A stretch of DNA of 64,000 nt, taken from Paraburkholderia diazotrophica (GTDB lineage: Bacteria > Pseudomonadota > Gammaproteobacteria > Burkholderiales > Burkholderiaceae). Position numbers and translations under genes: made by a program. Position 1 is the stretch's first letter. Each line of letters opens with the position of its first letter. Positions 43,870-52,531 of this stretch are shown here, piece by piece. The stretch is taken from positions 24,730-88,729 of the forward strand of contig NZ_FNYE01000033.1 of assembly GCF_900108945.1 (NCBI RefSeq), given 5' to 3'. The notes under the pieces were generated by a model. The model was not told the origin of the DNA, did not search any database, and saw nothing but the letters and a program-made list of their open reading frames with translations.

Positions 43870-44601
43870 GATCATTCACCGATATGCGCGCTTGCGCAAG
43901 CGTTCGGAGAGATTCGATGACGAATCCGGAAGAGCCGTCTTCGCTCGATCTGTTCGCTTGACCTCTCTTCTCGCCAATGCGTCTTGTCGTCGAGACGCGA
44001 TGCCGATCCTTGTACAGCGCGCATTTGCGGCTGCGAATCCCATCATTACGGATTTTCGTATGAATCTTTTTAAAATTATGCGCAAATTAATTCATCTATC
44101 GATTTAACGGAATTAATTGCATGCGCGTACGAATAACGATAGGGATTAACCCGCGTCATTCGAAACGGAAGGTAACGCGACGTATTCGTGTCAGCCAACG
44201 GTTTTGGCGCTTTTGACCGATATCAAAAATCGTCCCGCGCCGTATCCATTGACAGACGTCGTTCCCTCGCAAGGTTGTCGGACGGGGCGAAGACCATTTT
44301 TTTCAGCCGATTGCCTTATATTTCGGCATTTGAGGCTTGCGAAATCGCCTTGACAGATTCCGCCAGATTAAAGCACGCTGGTTTTTACATTTGCGAAATA
44401 ACATCGTCCATTCGATAAATATTGAAATTCCCAGTCGCTGTCAATACTATTTTTTTGGATGACCTGGTAAAAATTCCAGAACCGGCAATCGTTTGTAATC
44501 GGCCGGTACACCGCCAGCGAGGCCGATGCGGACAGCACGCTGCCGCACGCCACGCCGGATCAACGACGCGCGGTTAAACCGCGCTTTGCGAGGGCGCTAC
44601 C
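43870..44601. other. AT-rich intergenic region
   Basis: About 730 bases with no convincing gene. Composition drops sharply: 44041-44100 has 16 G/C of 60, and much of 44030-44480 is similarly AT-rich compared with the GC-rich surroundings. It contains runs such as TTTTTAAAATTATG and TATTTTTTTGG. A 76-codon open frame (44188-44418) lacks a good start signal. The region must hold the LysR promoter and probably that of the leftward aminotransferase; H-NS/MvaT-like silencing or a decayed insertion are alternatives. Confidence 0.6.
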
Positions 44602-45588
44602 ATGAATCAGATCTACGCTATGCGGGTCTTCGTCCGGGTTGCGGAGACACAAAGCTTTAGACGCGCGGCCCAGCAGCTGAAAGTGTCGAACGCACTGGTC
44701 ACACGTTCGATCGCAACACTGGAGGCGCATCTGCATGCGCGCCTTATCAATCGCACGACACGCAATCTCTCGCTGACGGAAGCGGGCACGCATTATCTGG
44801 AGGGCTGCCGGGGCCTGCTCGAAGAACTCGATCTTCTGGAAGGCTCGGTGGCGGGCACCGAGCGAGAGCCCAGCGGCACGTTGCGCGTCGTCGCGACGGG
44901 CGCGCTGTCGCCTCAGGCCCTCACACAGTTGCTCGACGGCTACCGGCGGCATTATCCAAAAGTACGCATCCGTCTTACGCTCGCCGAACGCACACCGCAT
45001 CTGCTCGAAGACGGCTACGACGTCGGCCTCTTCATCGCGGGGCATGGATCGACGGGGCAAAGCGCAGAGGTCGACAGCATCGAGCTGTCGTTCGCGACGC
45101 AGCGGCTCGTGCCGTGCGCCGCGCCCTCCTACCTCGCGCTGCGCGGCGAGCCGCGCGATCCCGGGCAACTCGTGCTGCACTCGTGCATCGCGACGCCTGC
45201 GGAGCAGCGCGGTCCGATGGCATGGCATTTCGTCGATGGCGAAGGCGATCCGCAACCCGTCGCGTTCGAGCCGTCGTACACGGTGAACAGCCCGCTGCTC
45301 GTGCGGCTCGCGGCGATCGCCGGCATGGGCGTCGCGGTGCTGCCCGAAACACTCGTCGCCGACGACTTCGCGACGGGTGCATTGAAGCGCATCATGCCGG
45401 ACCATTCGGTCGACGAGTCGCAGGCGAAGGTGTCGCTCGTCTATCCGCGCCGCCGCCACTTGCCGACGAAGACGCGTACATTCGTCGATTACACGGTCGA
45501 GCACGCGGGATGCGCGGAACCGGAAGTTCCCGCGAGCGCGCATGCGATAGTGGCGCACGAGCTGCACGTCGTGCGGCACGCGTCATAG
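44602..45588 (+). CDS. LysR-family transcriptional regulator (AaeR/DmlR branch)
   Basis: A 328-residue regulator. The helix-turn-helix spans about residues 5-65: MNQIYAMRVFVRVAETQSFR, then LKVSNALVTRSIATLEAHLH and RLINRTTRNLSLTEAG. The effector domain starts near residue 93 (GTLRVVATGALSPQALTQLL). The RTTR-x-LSLTEAG motif and the VGLFIAG segment are typical of the large branch containing DmlR. The ATG at 44602 has GAGGG eight bases upstream. The next gene, 51 bases on and in the same direction, is a D-lactate-dehydrogenase-like enzyme, its likeliest partner. Confidence 0.92.
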   Translation: MNQIYAMRVFVRVAETQSFRRAAQQLKVSNALVTRSIATLEAHLHARLINRTTRNLSLTEAGTHYLEGCRGLLEELDLLEGSVAGTEREPSGTLRVVATGALSPQALTQLLDGYRRHYPKVRIRLTLAERTPHLLEDGYDVGLFIAGHGSTGQSAEVDSIELSFATQRLVPCAAPSYLALRGEPRDPGQLVLHSCIATPAEQRGPMAWHFVDGEGDPQPVAFEPSYTVNSPLLVRLAAIAGMGVAVLPETLVADDFATGALKRIMPDHSVDESQAKVSLVYPRRRHLPTKTRTFVDYTVEHAGCAEPEVPASAHAIVAHELHVVRHAS

Positions 45589-45639
45589 GCCGCGCGGCGT
45601 CGCCAATACGCCGGCCGTGCCCACAGGAGTACGGAACCC

Positions 45640-46644
45640 ATGCGCATGATCCTGTTCAGCAGCCGGCAATACGACATCGACACGTTCACCGAGGCGAACA
45701 CCGCATTTCACTACGAGCTGCACTTTCAGGAGTCGCATCTCGATGCGGACACAGCCGTGCTCGCCGACGGTTACGACGTCGTGTGCCCGTTCGTCAACGA
45801 CACCGTCGATGCGGCGACGCTCGAGCGCCTGCATACGGGCGGCACGCGGCTGATCGCGCTGCGCTCGGCGGGCTTCAATCACGTCGATCTGGCAGCGGCT
45901 CTGCGGCTGGGCATGCCCGTCGTCAGAGTGCCCGCGTATTCGCCGCACGCGGTCGCCGAGCATGCGGCGGGACTGGTGCTCGCGCTGAACCGGAAGCTGC
46001 CGCGCGCCTTCGCCCGCACACGCGAAGGCGATTTCTCGCTGAACGGGCTGCTCGGTTTCGACCTTCACGGCAAGACGGTCGGCGTGATCGGCACGGGCAT
46101 CATCGGCCGGTGCTTTGCGCGCGTGATGGCGGGCTTCGGCATGCAGGTGCTCGCGAACGATCCCGGTCCTGAGTCGGCCGAAGTCCTCGCGCTCGGCGGG
46201 CGCTACGTGCCGCTCGATACGCTGCTCGCGGAGTCCGACGTCGTGAGCCTGCACTGCCCGCTGCTGCCCTCGACGCACCATCTGATCGACAGCCGCGCGC
46301 TCGCGAAGATGAAGCGCGGCGCCATGCTGATCAACACGGGGCGCGGCGGGCTGGTCGAAAGCAATGCGCTGGTCGGCGCGTTGAAGAGCGGCCAGCTCGG
46401 ACATCTCGGGCTCGACGTGTATGAGGAGGAAGGCGGCATCTTCTTCGAGGACCACTCGAATCTGCCGCTGCAAGACGATGTGCTCGCGCGTCTGCTGATG
46501 TTCCCCAACGTGATCGTGACCGCGCATCAGGCCTTTTTCACGCGCGAGGCGCTGACCGAGATCGCGCAGACGACGCTCGGCAATGTGAAAGCGTGGCGCG
46601 AAGGGATGCCGCGCAATGTCGTCGACGCGCCGGCGAAGGGATGA
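45640..46644 (+). CDS. ldhA: D-2-hydroxyacid dehydrogenase, D-lactate dehydrogenase-like
   Basis: A 334-residue NAD-dependent oxidoreductase. The Rossmann motif is GVIGTGIIGRCF (G151, G153, G156). The catalytic set is R235 (LINTGRGGLVES), a Glu in DVYEEEGGIFFED, and H296 (VIVTAHQAFFT). The N-terminus MRMILFSSRQYDIDTF and the DVYEEEGGIFF segment are close to fermentative D-lactate dehydrogenases, which reduce pyruvate to D-lactate. It follows the LysR gene by 51 bases and ends before a strong terminator. Glyoxylate/hydroxypyruvate reductase activity is a less likely alternative. Confidence 0.9.
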   Translation: MRMILFSSRQYDIDTFTEANTAFHYELHFQESHLDADTAVLADGYDVVCPFVNDTVDAATLERLHTGGTRLIALRSAGFNHVDLAAALRLGMPVVRVPAYSPHAVAEHAAGLVLALNRKLPRAFARTREGDFSLNGLLGFDLHGKTVGVIGTGIIGRCFARVMAGFGMQVLANDPGPESAEVLALGGRYVPLDTLLAESDVVSLHCPLLPSTHHLIDSRALAKMKRGAMLINTGRGGLVESNALVGALKSGQLGHLGLDVYEEEGGIFFEDHSNLPLQDDVLARLLMFPNVIVTAHQAFFTREALTEIAQTTLGNVKAWREGMPRNVVDAPAKG

Positions 46645-46690
46645 CCGGCGCACGGCCGGCCCGATACGCCGAAGCGGCCAACGAAGCGAT

Positions 46691-46730
46691 AAAGGCCAGC
46701 GCGACGATGCATCGGCGCGCTGGCCTTTTT
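46691..46730 (+). terminator. Terminator after the D-lactate dehydrogenase-like gene
   Basis: AAAGGCCAGCGCG (46691-46703) pairs perfectly with CGCGCTGGCCTTT (46716-46728) around a 12-base loop, and T residues continue to 46730. The A residues at the base of the left arm could also let it act on leftward transcripts from the converging gene. Confidence 0.88.
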
Positions 46731-46775
46731 ACTCACTTACGCGGAGTCCGATCGCACGTACCGGACGTGCATCGT

Positions 46776-47333
46776 TCAGGTTCGCGGCAACACGTCTGCG
46801 CCGGCAGAACCGGGACGCAGCGCGGTGCGCGCGTCGTCGGGCGCGCCGCAGTACTGGCGAAGCAGCGCCGCTTCGCGCTCGTGCACTTCGACGGGAAACC
46901 ACACCGCGCCCGCCGCCAGCATGTAGCGCGCGCGATGCTGCCCGTTGCGAAACGCGACCACGCCTTCATGTTCCAGCCTGAGCCAGCCGAGCAGCCCCGG
47001 CGCGCAGCGTGTCGTGATCGTCACATAGGGCATCTGCGGAATGCGCGCATTGGACGGATCGAGAAACTCGCGGATGCCGCGCACCTTGCCTTGATGCCAT
47101 TCGTTCACGGGACGCAGCACGTAATCGGTGTCGTCGCGATCGGCGCATGCAAGCAGCTTGCGCGCATCGACGAGCACGACCTGATGACGCGTGCCGTCCG
47201 CCGTGAAGACGCGCTTCATCCGCACATGGTTGTACGGGGGATGATCGAGCAGCGGAACGATCCATACCGGCTCGCTGCCGGATGGCGATGATGCTGCCGA
47301 AGATGTCGTCGGTGATTCCATCAGTGAGGACAT
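46776..47333 (-). CDS. Protein with a ParB/sulfiredoxin-like motif, possibly fertility-inhibition-factor family
   Basis: A 185-residue soluble protein with no signal peptide. The most distinctive block is VAFRNGQHRARYMLAAGAVW followed by FPVEVHE, an N-G-x-H-R-x-R-x-L pattern like that of ParB/Srx-fold proteins, which includes the plasmid fertility inhibition factors Osa and FiwA. The N-terminal 22 residues are Ser/Pro-rich; the C-terminus is unstructured-looking. GGAG precedes the ATG at good spacing. It lies alone between a converging ldhA-type gene and a divergent crotonase, with no mobile-element gene nearby. The family call is from memory of motif, and function is uncertain. Confidence 0.5.
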   Translation of the reverse strand: MSSLMESPTTSSAASSPSGSEPVWIVPLLDHPPYNHVRMKRVFTADGTRHQVVLVDARKLLACADRDDTDYVLRPVNEWHQGKVRGIREFLDPSNARIPQMPYVTITTRCAPGLLGWLRLEHEGVVAFRNGQHRARYMLAAGAVWFPVEVHEREAALLRQYCGAPDDARTALRPGSAGADVLPRT

Positions 47334-47593
47334 AGGGCGTACTCCATGCGCCGGTGCGTGCGCGCGCCCTGGCAGTTCAAAAAGCGCCTAAGCTACGAGT
47401 CGATTGTTAAAAGCACGTGACTGGCTTGCGAGCGATTCGCGCTGTATCGCCGCTGCTTCGCCACGCTTCGTCGCGCAGGCTCGAGCTTCTGGTTTAGCGG
47501 ATGTTTTGCGCGGTTCTTTAGGGTGTCGCCGCGCATTCGCGCGCTTTTTCATTCCACTGTAGATCCTCAACGAACACTGAAGCGGAGAGAATG

Positions 47594-48508
47594 ATGGCTA
47601 TCCAACAGTTCGGCGAGCACGTGCGAATTGAAACTGCACAAAAAACCCCAACTGCACAGAATCAGCAATCCGCGGGCCCGCCAGACGCCGTCGCGACGAT
47701 CGTCATCGACCGCCCTGCCCGCCGCAATGCCGTCGACCGTCCGACGGCCGATGCGCTTTGCGCGGCGTTGCGCCACTTCGAAGCCAACGACGCATGGCGC
47801 GTCGCCGTGTTGACGGGGGCAGGCGGCACTTTTTGCGCGGGAGCGGACCTCACTGCACTACAAGACGATGCACGACGCAACGAATTGCACGCCGACGGCA
47901 GCGGCCCCGGTCCGATGGGACCGACGCGCATGATGTTCACGAAGCCTGTCATCGCGGCGATCGCGGGTCATGCGGTGGCGGGCGGTCTGGAACTGGCGGC
48001 GATGTGCGATCTGCGCGTCGTCGAAGCGGATGCCGTGCTCGGTGTGTTCTGCCGACGCGTCGGCATTCCGCTGATCGATGGCGGAACAATTCGCCTGCCG
48101 CGTCTGATCGGCCAGTCGCGCGCGCTCGATCTGATCCTGACGGGCCGCGCGATCGGTGCCGATGAAGCGCTTGCGTTCGGTCTTGCGAATCGCGTCGTGC
48201 CGAAGGGCGCCGCGCGCGCCGCCGCCGAGCAGCTGGCCGCCGAGCTCGCCGCGTTCCCGCCGGCAGCGCTGCTTGCCGACCGCCGGTCCGTCTACGAAAA
48301 CGCGCCGCTCGAAGATCTGCCCGAAGCGCTGCGCCGCGAAGGCGCGGGCGGCTATCAGGCTGTGTTCGCCGAGGGCGTCGCGGGCGCGGCGGCGTTCGCT
48401 GCGGGAGCGGGTCGTCACGGAAGCGCGATCCGTGATGTGGCCGGTGATGTATCCGGCGATGTGCCCCGCGATGTACCCGACACCGCGCCCGACAAGAAAG
48501 TCCCCTGA
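47594..48508 (+). CDS. Enoyl-CoA hydratase/isomerase (crotonase) family protein
   Basis: A 304-residue crotonase. The oxyanion-hole segments are LTGAGGTFCAGADLTAL and AAIAGHAVAGGLELAAMCDL; the position of the first hydratase Glu in the latter block is occupied as GLELA, and ADAVLGVFCRRVGIPLIDG follows. Annotated relatives act as enoyl-CoA hydratases or isomerases; the substrate is unknown. Two adjacent ATGs exist; the second, at 47594, is better spaced from GGAG. The C-terminal tail carries a repeated Gly/Asp/Val-rich segment (about residues 280-296) outside the fold. It is divergent from the ParB-like gene. Confidence 0.87.
   Translation: MAIQQFGEHVRIETAQKTPTAQNQQSAGPPDAVATIVIDRPARRNAVDRPTADALCAALRHFEANDAWRVAVLTGAGGTFCAGADLTALQDDARRNELHADGSGPGPMGPTRMMFTKPVIAAIAGHAVAGGLELAAMCDLRVVEADAVLGVFCRRVGIPLIDGGTIRLPRLIGQSRALDLILTGRAIGADEALAFGLANRVVPKGAARAAAEQLAAELAAFPPAALLADRRSVYENAPLEDLPEALRREGAGGYQAVFAEGVAGAAAFAAGAGRHGSAIRDVAGDVSGDVPRDVPDTAPDKKVP
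48432..48479 (+). repeat. Four in-frame 12-bp repeats in the tail of the crotonase gene
   Basis: GTGATGTGGCCG, GTGATGTATCCG, GCGATGTGCCCC and GCGATGTACCCG follow one another exactly. Read in frame they give DVAG, DVSG, DVPR and DVPD. Twelve bp keeps the reading frame, so the copy number may vary between strains. Confidence 0.88.
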
Positions 48509-48712
48509 AATAAGGGATTTTCTCGGCGCAATCACATCGCAATCGACGAAATACAACAGCGCGTCAGGCCGTCAGCACGGTCGAATTGGCTTAGGTACAA
48601 TCCCCTACTGATTTTCCCTTGCCGACGCCTGCGCACTCGTCCCGAAAGCGCGCGACGGCAACGCGAACGGCGTTCCCGCCCGCCGGCGCGACCCTCCCGT
48701 GAAAGCCCCGAC

Positions 48713-49870
48713 ATGCCCTTGCCCCTGCTTGCACTTGCCGTCGCCGCGTTTGGTATCGGTACCACCGAGTTCGTCATCATGGGGCTGCTGCCCGATGTCG
48801 CGCGCGATCTGAGCGTGTCGATTCCGGCCGCGGGCATGCTGGTGTCCGCGTATGCGCTGGGCGTGACGATCGGTGCGCCGATCGTCGCGATTGCGGTGGC
48901 CAACATGCCGCGCAAGAAAGCGCTGATGAGCCTGATCGGCATCTTCATCGTCGGCAATCTGCTGTGCGCGATCGCACCGGGTTATGCGGTGCTGATGGCC
49001 GCGCGCATCGTGACGGCGTTCTGTCATGGCGCGTTCTTCGGCATCGGCTCGGTCGTAGCTGCCGGGCTCGTCGCGCCGACCCGCCGCGCGCAAGCCATCG
49101 CGCTGATGTTCACGGGCCTCACGCTCGCGAACGTGCTGGGCGTGCCGCTCGGCACGGCGCTCGGCCAGGCTGTCGGCTGGCGCGCGACGTTCTGGGCCGT
49201 GACGGGCATCGGCGTGATCGCGGCCATCGCGCTCGCGCTGTGCCTGCCTTCGAAGATCGAGATGCAGAAGGCAAGCCTCGTCCATGAGTTCACGGTGCTG
49301 AAGAATCCGCAGGTGCTGATGGTGCTGGGCACGAGCGTGCTTGCATCGGCGAGCCTCTTCTCGACCTTCACCTACATCACGCCGATCCTCGAAGACGTGA
49401 CGGGCTTCACACCGCATGCCGTGACGATGGTGCTGCTGCTGTTCGGTCTCGGGCTGACGGTCGGCAGCACGCTGGGCGGCAAGCTCGCGGACTGGCGCCC
49501 CGTGCAGTCGCTGCTGTCGTTCCTGCTCGCGATCGTCGCGATCCTGTCGATCTTCGCGATCACGATGCACAGCGAAATCCCGGCGATGATCACGGTCTTC
49601 CTGTGGGGCGTGCTCGCCTTCGCAATCGTGCCGCCGCTGCAAATGCTGATCGTCGACCGCGCGAGCAGCGCGCCGAATCTCGCGTCGACGCTCAATCAAG
49701 GCGCCTTCAACCTCGGCAACGCGACGGGCGCGTGGCTCGGCGGCATGGCGATCGGCGCGGGCGCGCCGCTGACGTCGCTGCCGTGGGTCGGCGTCGCGAC
49801 GGCGGCCGCGGCTGTTGCGCTGACGTGGTGGTCGGTGTCGCTCGACCGGCGGCTGCCTGTGGCGAGCTGA
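48713..49870 (+). CDS. MFS exporter, AraJ/YdhP type
   Basis: A 385-residue major facilitator with twelve hydrophobic segments. It starts PLPLLALAVAAFGIGTTEFV and continues with IMGLLPDVARDLSVSIPAAG and LVSAYALGVTIGAPIVAI, a pattern diagnostic of the DHA1 branch that includes AraJ, YdhP and the purine-ribonucleoside exporter NepI. The second half begins at about residue 200. Sugar or drug efflux is usual for relatives; no specific substrate can be inferred. Only 86 bases separate it from a second MFS gene in the same direction, so they may be co-transcribed. Confidence 0.92.
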   Translation: MPLPLLALAVAAFGIGTTEFVIMGLLPDVARDLSVSIPAAGMLVSAYALGVTIGAPIVAIAVANMPRKKALMSLIGIFIVGNLLCAIAPGYAVLMAARIVTAFCHGAFFGIGSVVAAGLVAPTRRAQAIALMFTGLTLANVLGVPLGTALGQAVGWRATFWAVTGIGVIAAIALALCLPSKIEMQKASLVHEFTVLKNPQVLMVLGTSVLASASLFSTFTYITPILEDVTGFTPHAVTMVLLLFGLGLTVGSTLGGKLADWRPVQSLLSFLLAIVAILSIFAITMHSEIPAMITVFLWGVLAFAIVPPLQMLIVDRASSAPNLASTLNQGAFNLGNATGAWLGGMAIGAGAPLTSLPWVGVATAAAAVALTWWSVSLDRRLPVAS

Positions 49871-49956
49871 GCGGCCACACATCTCGAACGCCTTCACCCT
49901 GCCATCCGGCCATCCGACGCTGCGCGTGGCATGACGGCGTAGTAGCATCTCGCCGG

Positions 49957-51114
49957 ATGAAAGTCGTCCTCTCCCGCGATTTCCTCGCGCTGATCCTGAG
50001 CGTGGCCGTGGTCGGCCTCGGCAGCGGCGCGACGCTTCCCCTCACCGCTCTCGCGCTGACGCAGGCCGGCTACGGCACCGACGTCGTCGGCCTGCTGACG
50101 GCCGCTCAGGCGGGCGGCGGCCTGTTGGTCGTGCCGATCGCCGGCCGGATTGCCGCGCGTTGCGGCGGCCGCGAGGTGATCGTCGGCTCGGTGCTGATCG
50201 TCGCCGTCGCGACGGCGCTGATGCAGGCAACGCCGAATCCGTTCGTCTGGGGTCTGCTGCGCGTGCTGTGCGGCGCTGCGCTGATGTTGCTCTTCACGAT
50301 CGGCGAGGCATGGGTGAACCAGCTCGCCGACGATGCATCGCGCGGGCGCGTCGTCGCGATCTATGCAACGAACTTCACGCTGTTCCAGATGGCGGGCCCG
50401 GTGCTCGTGAGCCAGATCGCGCAGTTCGATCATTGGCGCTTTGCGATCTGCGGGCTGATCTTTCTGATCGCGCTGCCCGTGCTGACGATGATCCGCTCGA
50501 CGCCCCATGCGTCCGACGAACATGAGCCGCACGGCAGCTGGCGCCGCGTGCTGCCGCAGATGCCCGCGCTCGTGATGGGCACGGGCTTCTTCGCGCTGTT
50601 CGACACGATCGCGCTTTCGCTGATGCCGCTCTTCGCGATGGTGCATGGCGTCTCAACCGACGTGGCCGTGCTGTTCGCGTCGGCGCTGCTGCTCGGCGAC
50701 ACGACGATGCAGTTTCCGATCGGCTGGCTCGCCGATCATCTCGGACGCGAGCGCGTGCATATCGGCTGCGCGGTGCTCGTCGTCGTGCTGGTGCCTCTCT
50801 TGCCGTTGGCCGTCCAGTCGCCGTGGCTGTGCTGGCCGCTGCTCTATGTGCTCGGCGCGGCGGCGGGCGCGATCTATACGCTGTCGCTCGTCGCGTGCGG
50901 CGAACGCTTTCGCGGCGTGGCGCTGGTGTCGGCGAGTTCGCTCGTCGGCGCTTCGTGGAGTATCGCGAGTTTCGGCGGACCGCTGATCGCGGGCGCGTTG
51001 ATGAAGAGCGTCGGCAACGACGCGCTGATCGGCGTGGTGCTCGCGAGCGCGTTGGCGTTTCTGGCGGCGGCCGTGTGGGAGAAGCGGCGCGGCGTGGTGG
51101 GCGCGGCGTCGTGA
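49957..51114 (+). CDS. MFS transporter, YcaD/sugar-efflux-like
   Basis: A 385-residue major facilitator with twelve hydrophobic segments and no distinct signal. It begins MKVVLSRDFLALILSVAVVG; PIAGRIAARCGGREVI provides the loop 2-3 motif and the second half has PIGWLADHLGRERVHIGC as the pseudo-repeat. RLLCG-like AWVNQLADDASRGRVVAIYA resembles the YcaD group. The start at 49957 is chosen because an upstream extension to 49603 runs through the preceding MFS gene in another frame. The substrate is unknown. A stem-loop lies eight bases after the stop. Confidence 0.88.
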   Translation: MKVVLSRDFLALILSVAVVGLGSGATLPLTALALTQAGYGTDVVGLLTAAQAGGGLLVVPIAGRIAARCGGREVIVGSVLIVAVATALMQATPNPFVWGLLRVLCGAALMLLFTIGEAWVNQLADDASRGRVVAIYATNFTLFQMAGPVLVSQIAQFDHWRFAICGLIFLIALPVLTMIRSTPHASDEHEPHGSWRRVLPQMPALVMGTGFFALFDTIALSLMPLFAMVHGVSTDVAVLFASALLLGDTTMQFPIGWLADHLGRERVHIGCAVLVVVLVPLLPLAVQSPWLCWPLLYVLGAAAGAIYTLSLVACGERFRGVALVSASSLVGASWSIASFGGPLIAGALMKSVGNDALIGVVLASALAFLAAAVWEKRRGVVGAAS

Positions 51115-51121
51115 AAACGAT

Positions 51122-51158
51122 GAAGCCGCGCGCATTCGATGCTGCGCGCGGCTTCTTT
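51122..51158 (+). terminator. Terminator after the second MFS gene
   Basis: GAAGCCGCGCGCA (51122-51134) pairs perfectly with TGCGCGCGGCTTC (51143-51155) around an 8-base loop, followed by TTT. The T-tail is short, so efficiency is uncertain. It separates the MFS pair from the converging fahA gene. Confidence 0.72.
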
Positions 51159-51220
51159 GGACAAGGCTCAGATCAGCAAACGAGTCGCCGACCTGAGGCG
51201 TGTGATAGATGTGACAGACC

Positions 51221-52531
51221 TCACTGACGCGCCGGCAAAATCTCGCCGATACACGTGCCGAAGCCCACGCGATACCCATCGCCCTGACACCATCCCGCGA
51301 GCGTCAGCGTGTCGCCGTCTTCGATGAATGCGCGCGTGCCGCCTTCTTTCAGCTGCAGCGGCTTCTTGCCGTTCCACGTGAGTTCGAGCAGGCTGCCGAA
51401 CGAATCGTCGGTCGGACCGCTGATCGTGCCCGATCCCATCAGATCGCCGACGCGCGTATTGCAGCCCGACACCGTGTGATGCGCGAGCTGCTGCGCCATC
51501 GTCCAGTACATATGACGGAAGTTCGTGCGCGCGATCGTCGTCGCTTCGTTTGCGCCTTGCGGCTTCAGCAGCACTTCGAGCGAAATGTCGAACGCGTGCT
51601 CGCCGCCGTGGCGCAGATAGTCGAGCGGCTGCGGGTCTTGCACAGGCTGCGCGACGCGGAACGGTTCGAGCGCATCGAGCGTGACGATCCACGGCGAGAT
51701 CGTGGTGGCGAACGTCTTCGCGTTGAACGGGCCGAGCGGCACGTATTCCCATTGCTGGATGTCGCGCGCGCTCCAGTCGTTGAGCAGCACCATGCCGAAG
51801 ATGTGCTCTTCCGCTTGCGCGCATGGAATCGGCTCGCCCAGTGCGTTGCCGCGTCCGACGATGAAGCCCGTCTCCAGTTCGATATCGAGCTTGCGGCACG
51901 CGCCGAAGACGGGTCGCTCCTGATCGGGCAGCTTCAGCTGGCCATTCGGACGGCGCACGGGCGTGCCGCTCACCACCACGGACGACGCGCGTCCGTTGTA
52001 CCCGATCGGAATCTCCGACCAGTTCGGCAGCAGCGCGTTCTTCGGATCGCGGAACATCGAGCCGACGTTCGTCGCGTGCTCCTTCGACGAATAGAAGTCC
52101 GTATAGCCCGGAATCTGCACGGGCAGATGCAGCGTCGCGTGGGCCTGGCTAATCAGCGCGCGTCTTTTCAGTTCGGCGTCGTCGCGCAGCGCCGGGTTAT
52201 CGTGCGAGAGCAGCTTGCTCAGCTGGATGCGCACGCTGCGCCATGCATCGCGGCCAAGCGCGATGAAGTCGTTCAACGCGTCGCGCACGAATACGCTGTC
52301 GCCGGCACTCGACGAAGGCGCCGTCAGCAGGCCCGCGCTTTCGAGCGCGGCCAGATCGACGATGCAATCGCCGATCGCCACGCCCGCGCGGCGTGTCGAG
52401 TTAAGCCCATCGCTGAAGATGCCGAACGGCAGGTTCTGAATCGGGAAGTCGCAGGCCGGCTCGTTCGCCGATTCGACCCAACTCTCGCGCGACGCATCGA
52501 GCGTCGCCTGAAGATCGCTCAATGCGTTCAT
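51221..52531 (-). CDS. fahA: Fumarylacetoacetase
   Basis: A 436-residue hydrolase that cleaves 4-fumarylacetoacetate to fumarate and acetoacetate, the last step of tyrosine degradation. Family blocks are FPIQNLPFGIFSDG at the N-terminus, TDFYSSKEHATNVGSMFRDP, the metal-binding DIELETGFIVGRGNALGEPI with its Glu residues, LLNDWSARDIQQWEYVPLGP, and DLMGSGTISGPTDDSFGSLL. Length fits the family. Its ATG overlaps the hmgA stop by four bases (ATGA), so the pair is translationally coupled. A maleylacetoacetate isomerase gene is not in the window. Confidence 0.96.
   Translation of the reverse strand: MNALSDLQATLDASRESWVESANEPACDFPIQNLPFGIFSDGLNSTRRAGVAIGDCIVDLAALESAGLLTAPSSSAGDSVFVRDALNDFIALGRDAWRSVRIQLSKLLSHDNPALRDDAELKRRALISQAHATLHLPVQIPGYTDFYSSKEHATNVGSMFRDPKNALLPNWSEIPIGYNGRASSVVVSGTPVRRPNGQLKLPDQERPVFGACRKLDIELETGFIVGRGNALGEPIPCAQAEEHIFGMVLLNDWSARDIQQWEYVPLGPFNAKTFATTISPWIVTLDALEPFRVAQPVQDPQPLDYLRHGGEHAFDISLEVLLKPQGANEATTIARTNFRHMYWTMAQQLAHHTVSGCNTRVGDLMGSGTISGPTDDSFGSLLELTWNGKKPLQLKEGGTRAFIEDGDTLTLAGWCQGDGYRVGFGTCIGEILPARQ

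Noticed and set aside
44188..44418. A 76-codon open frame in the AT-rich spacer
   Set aside because: No good start signal and no similarity; it is more likely random sequence in low-GC DNA.
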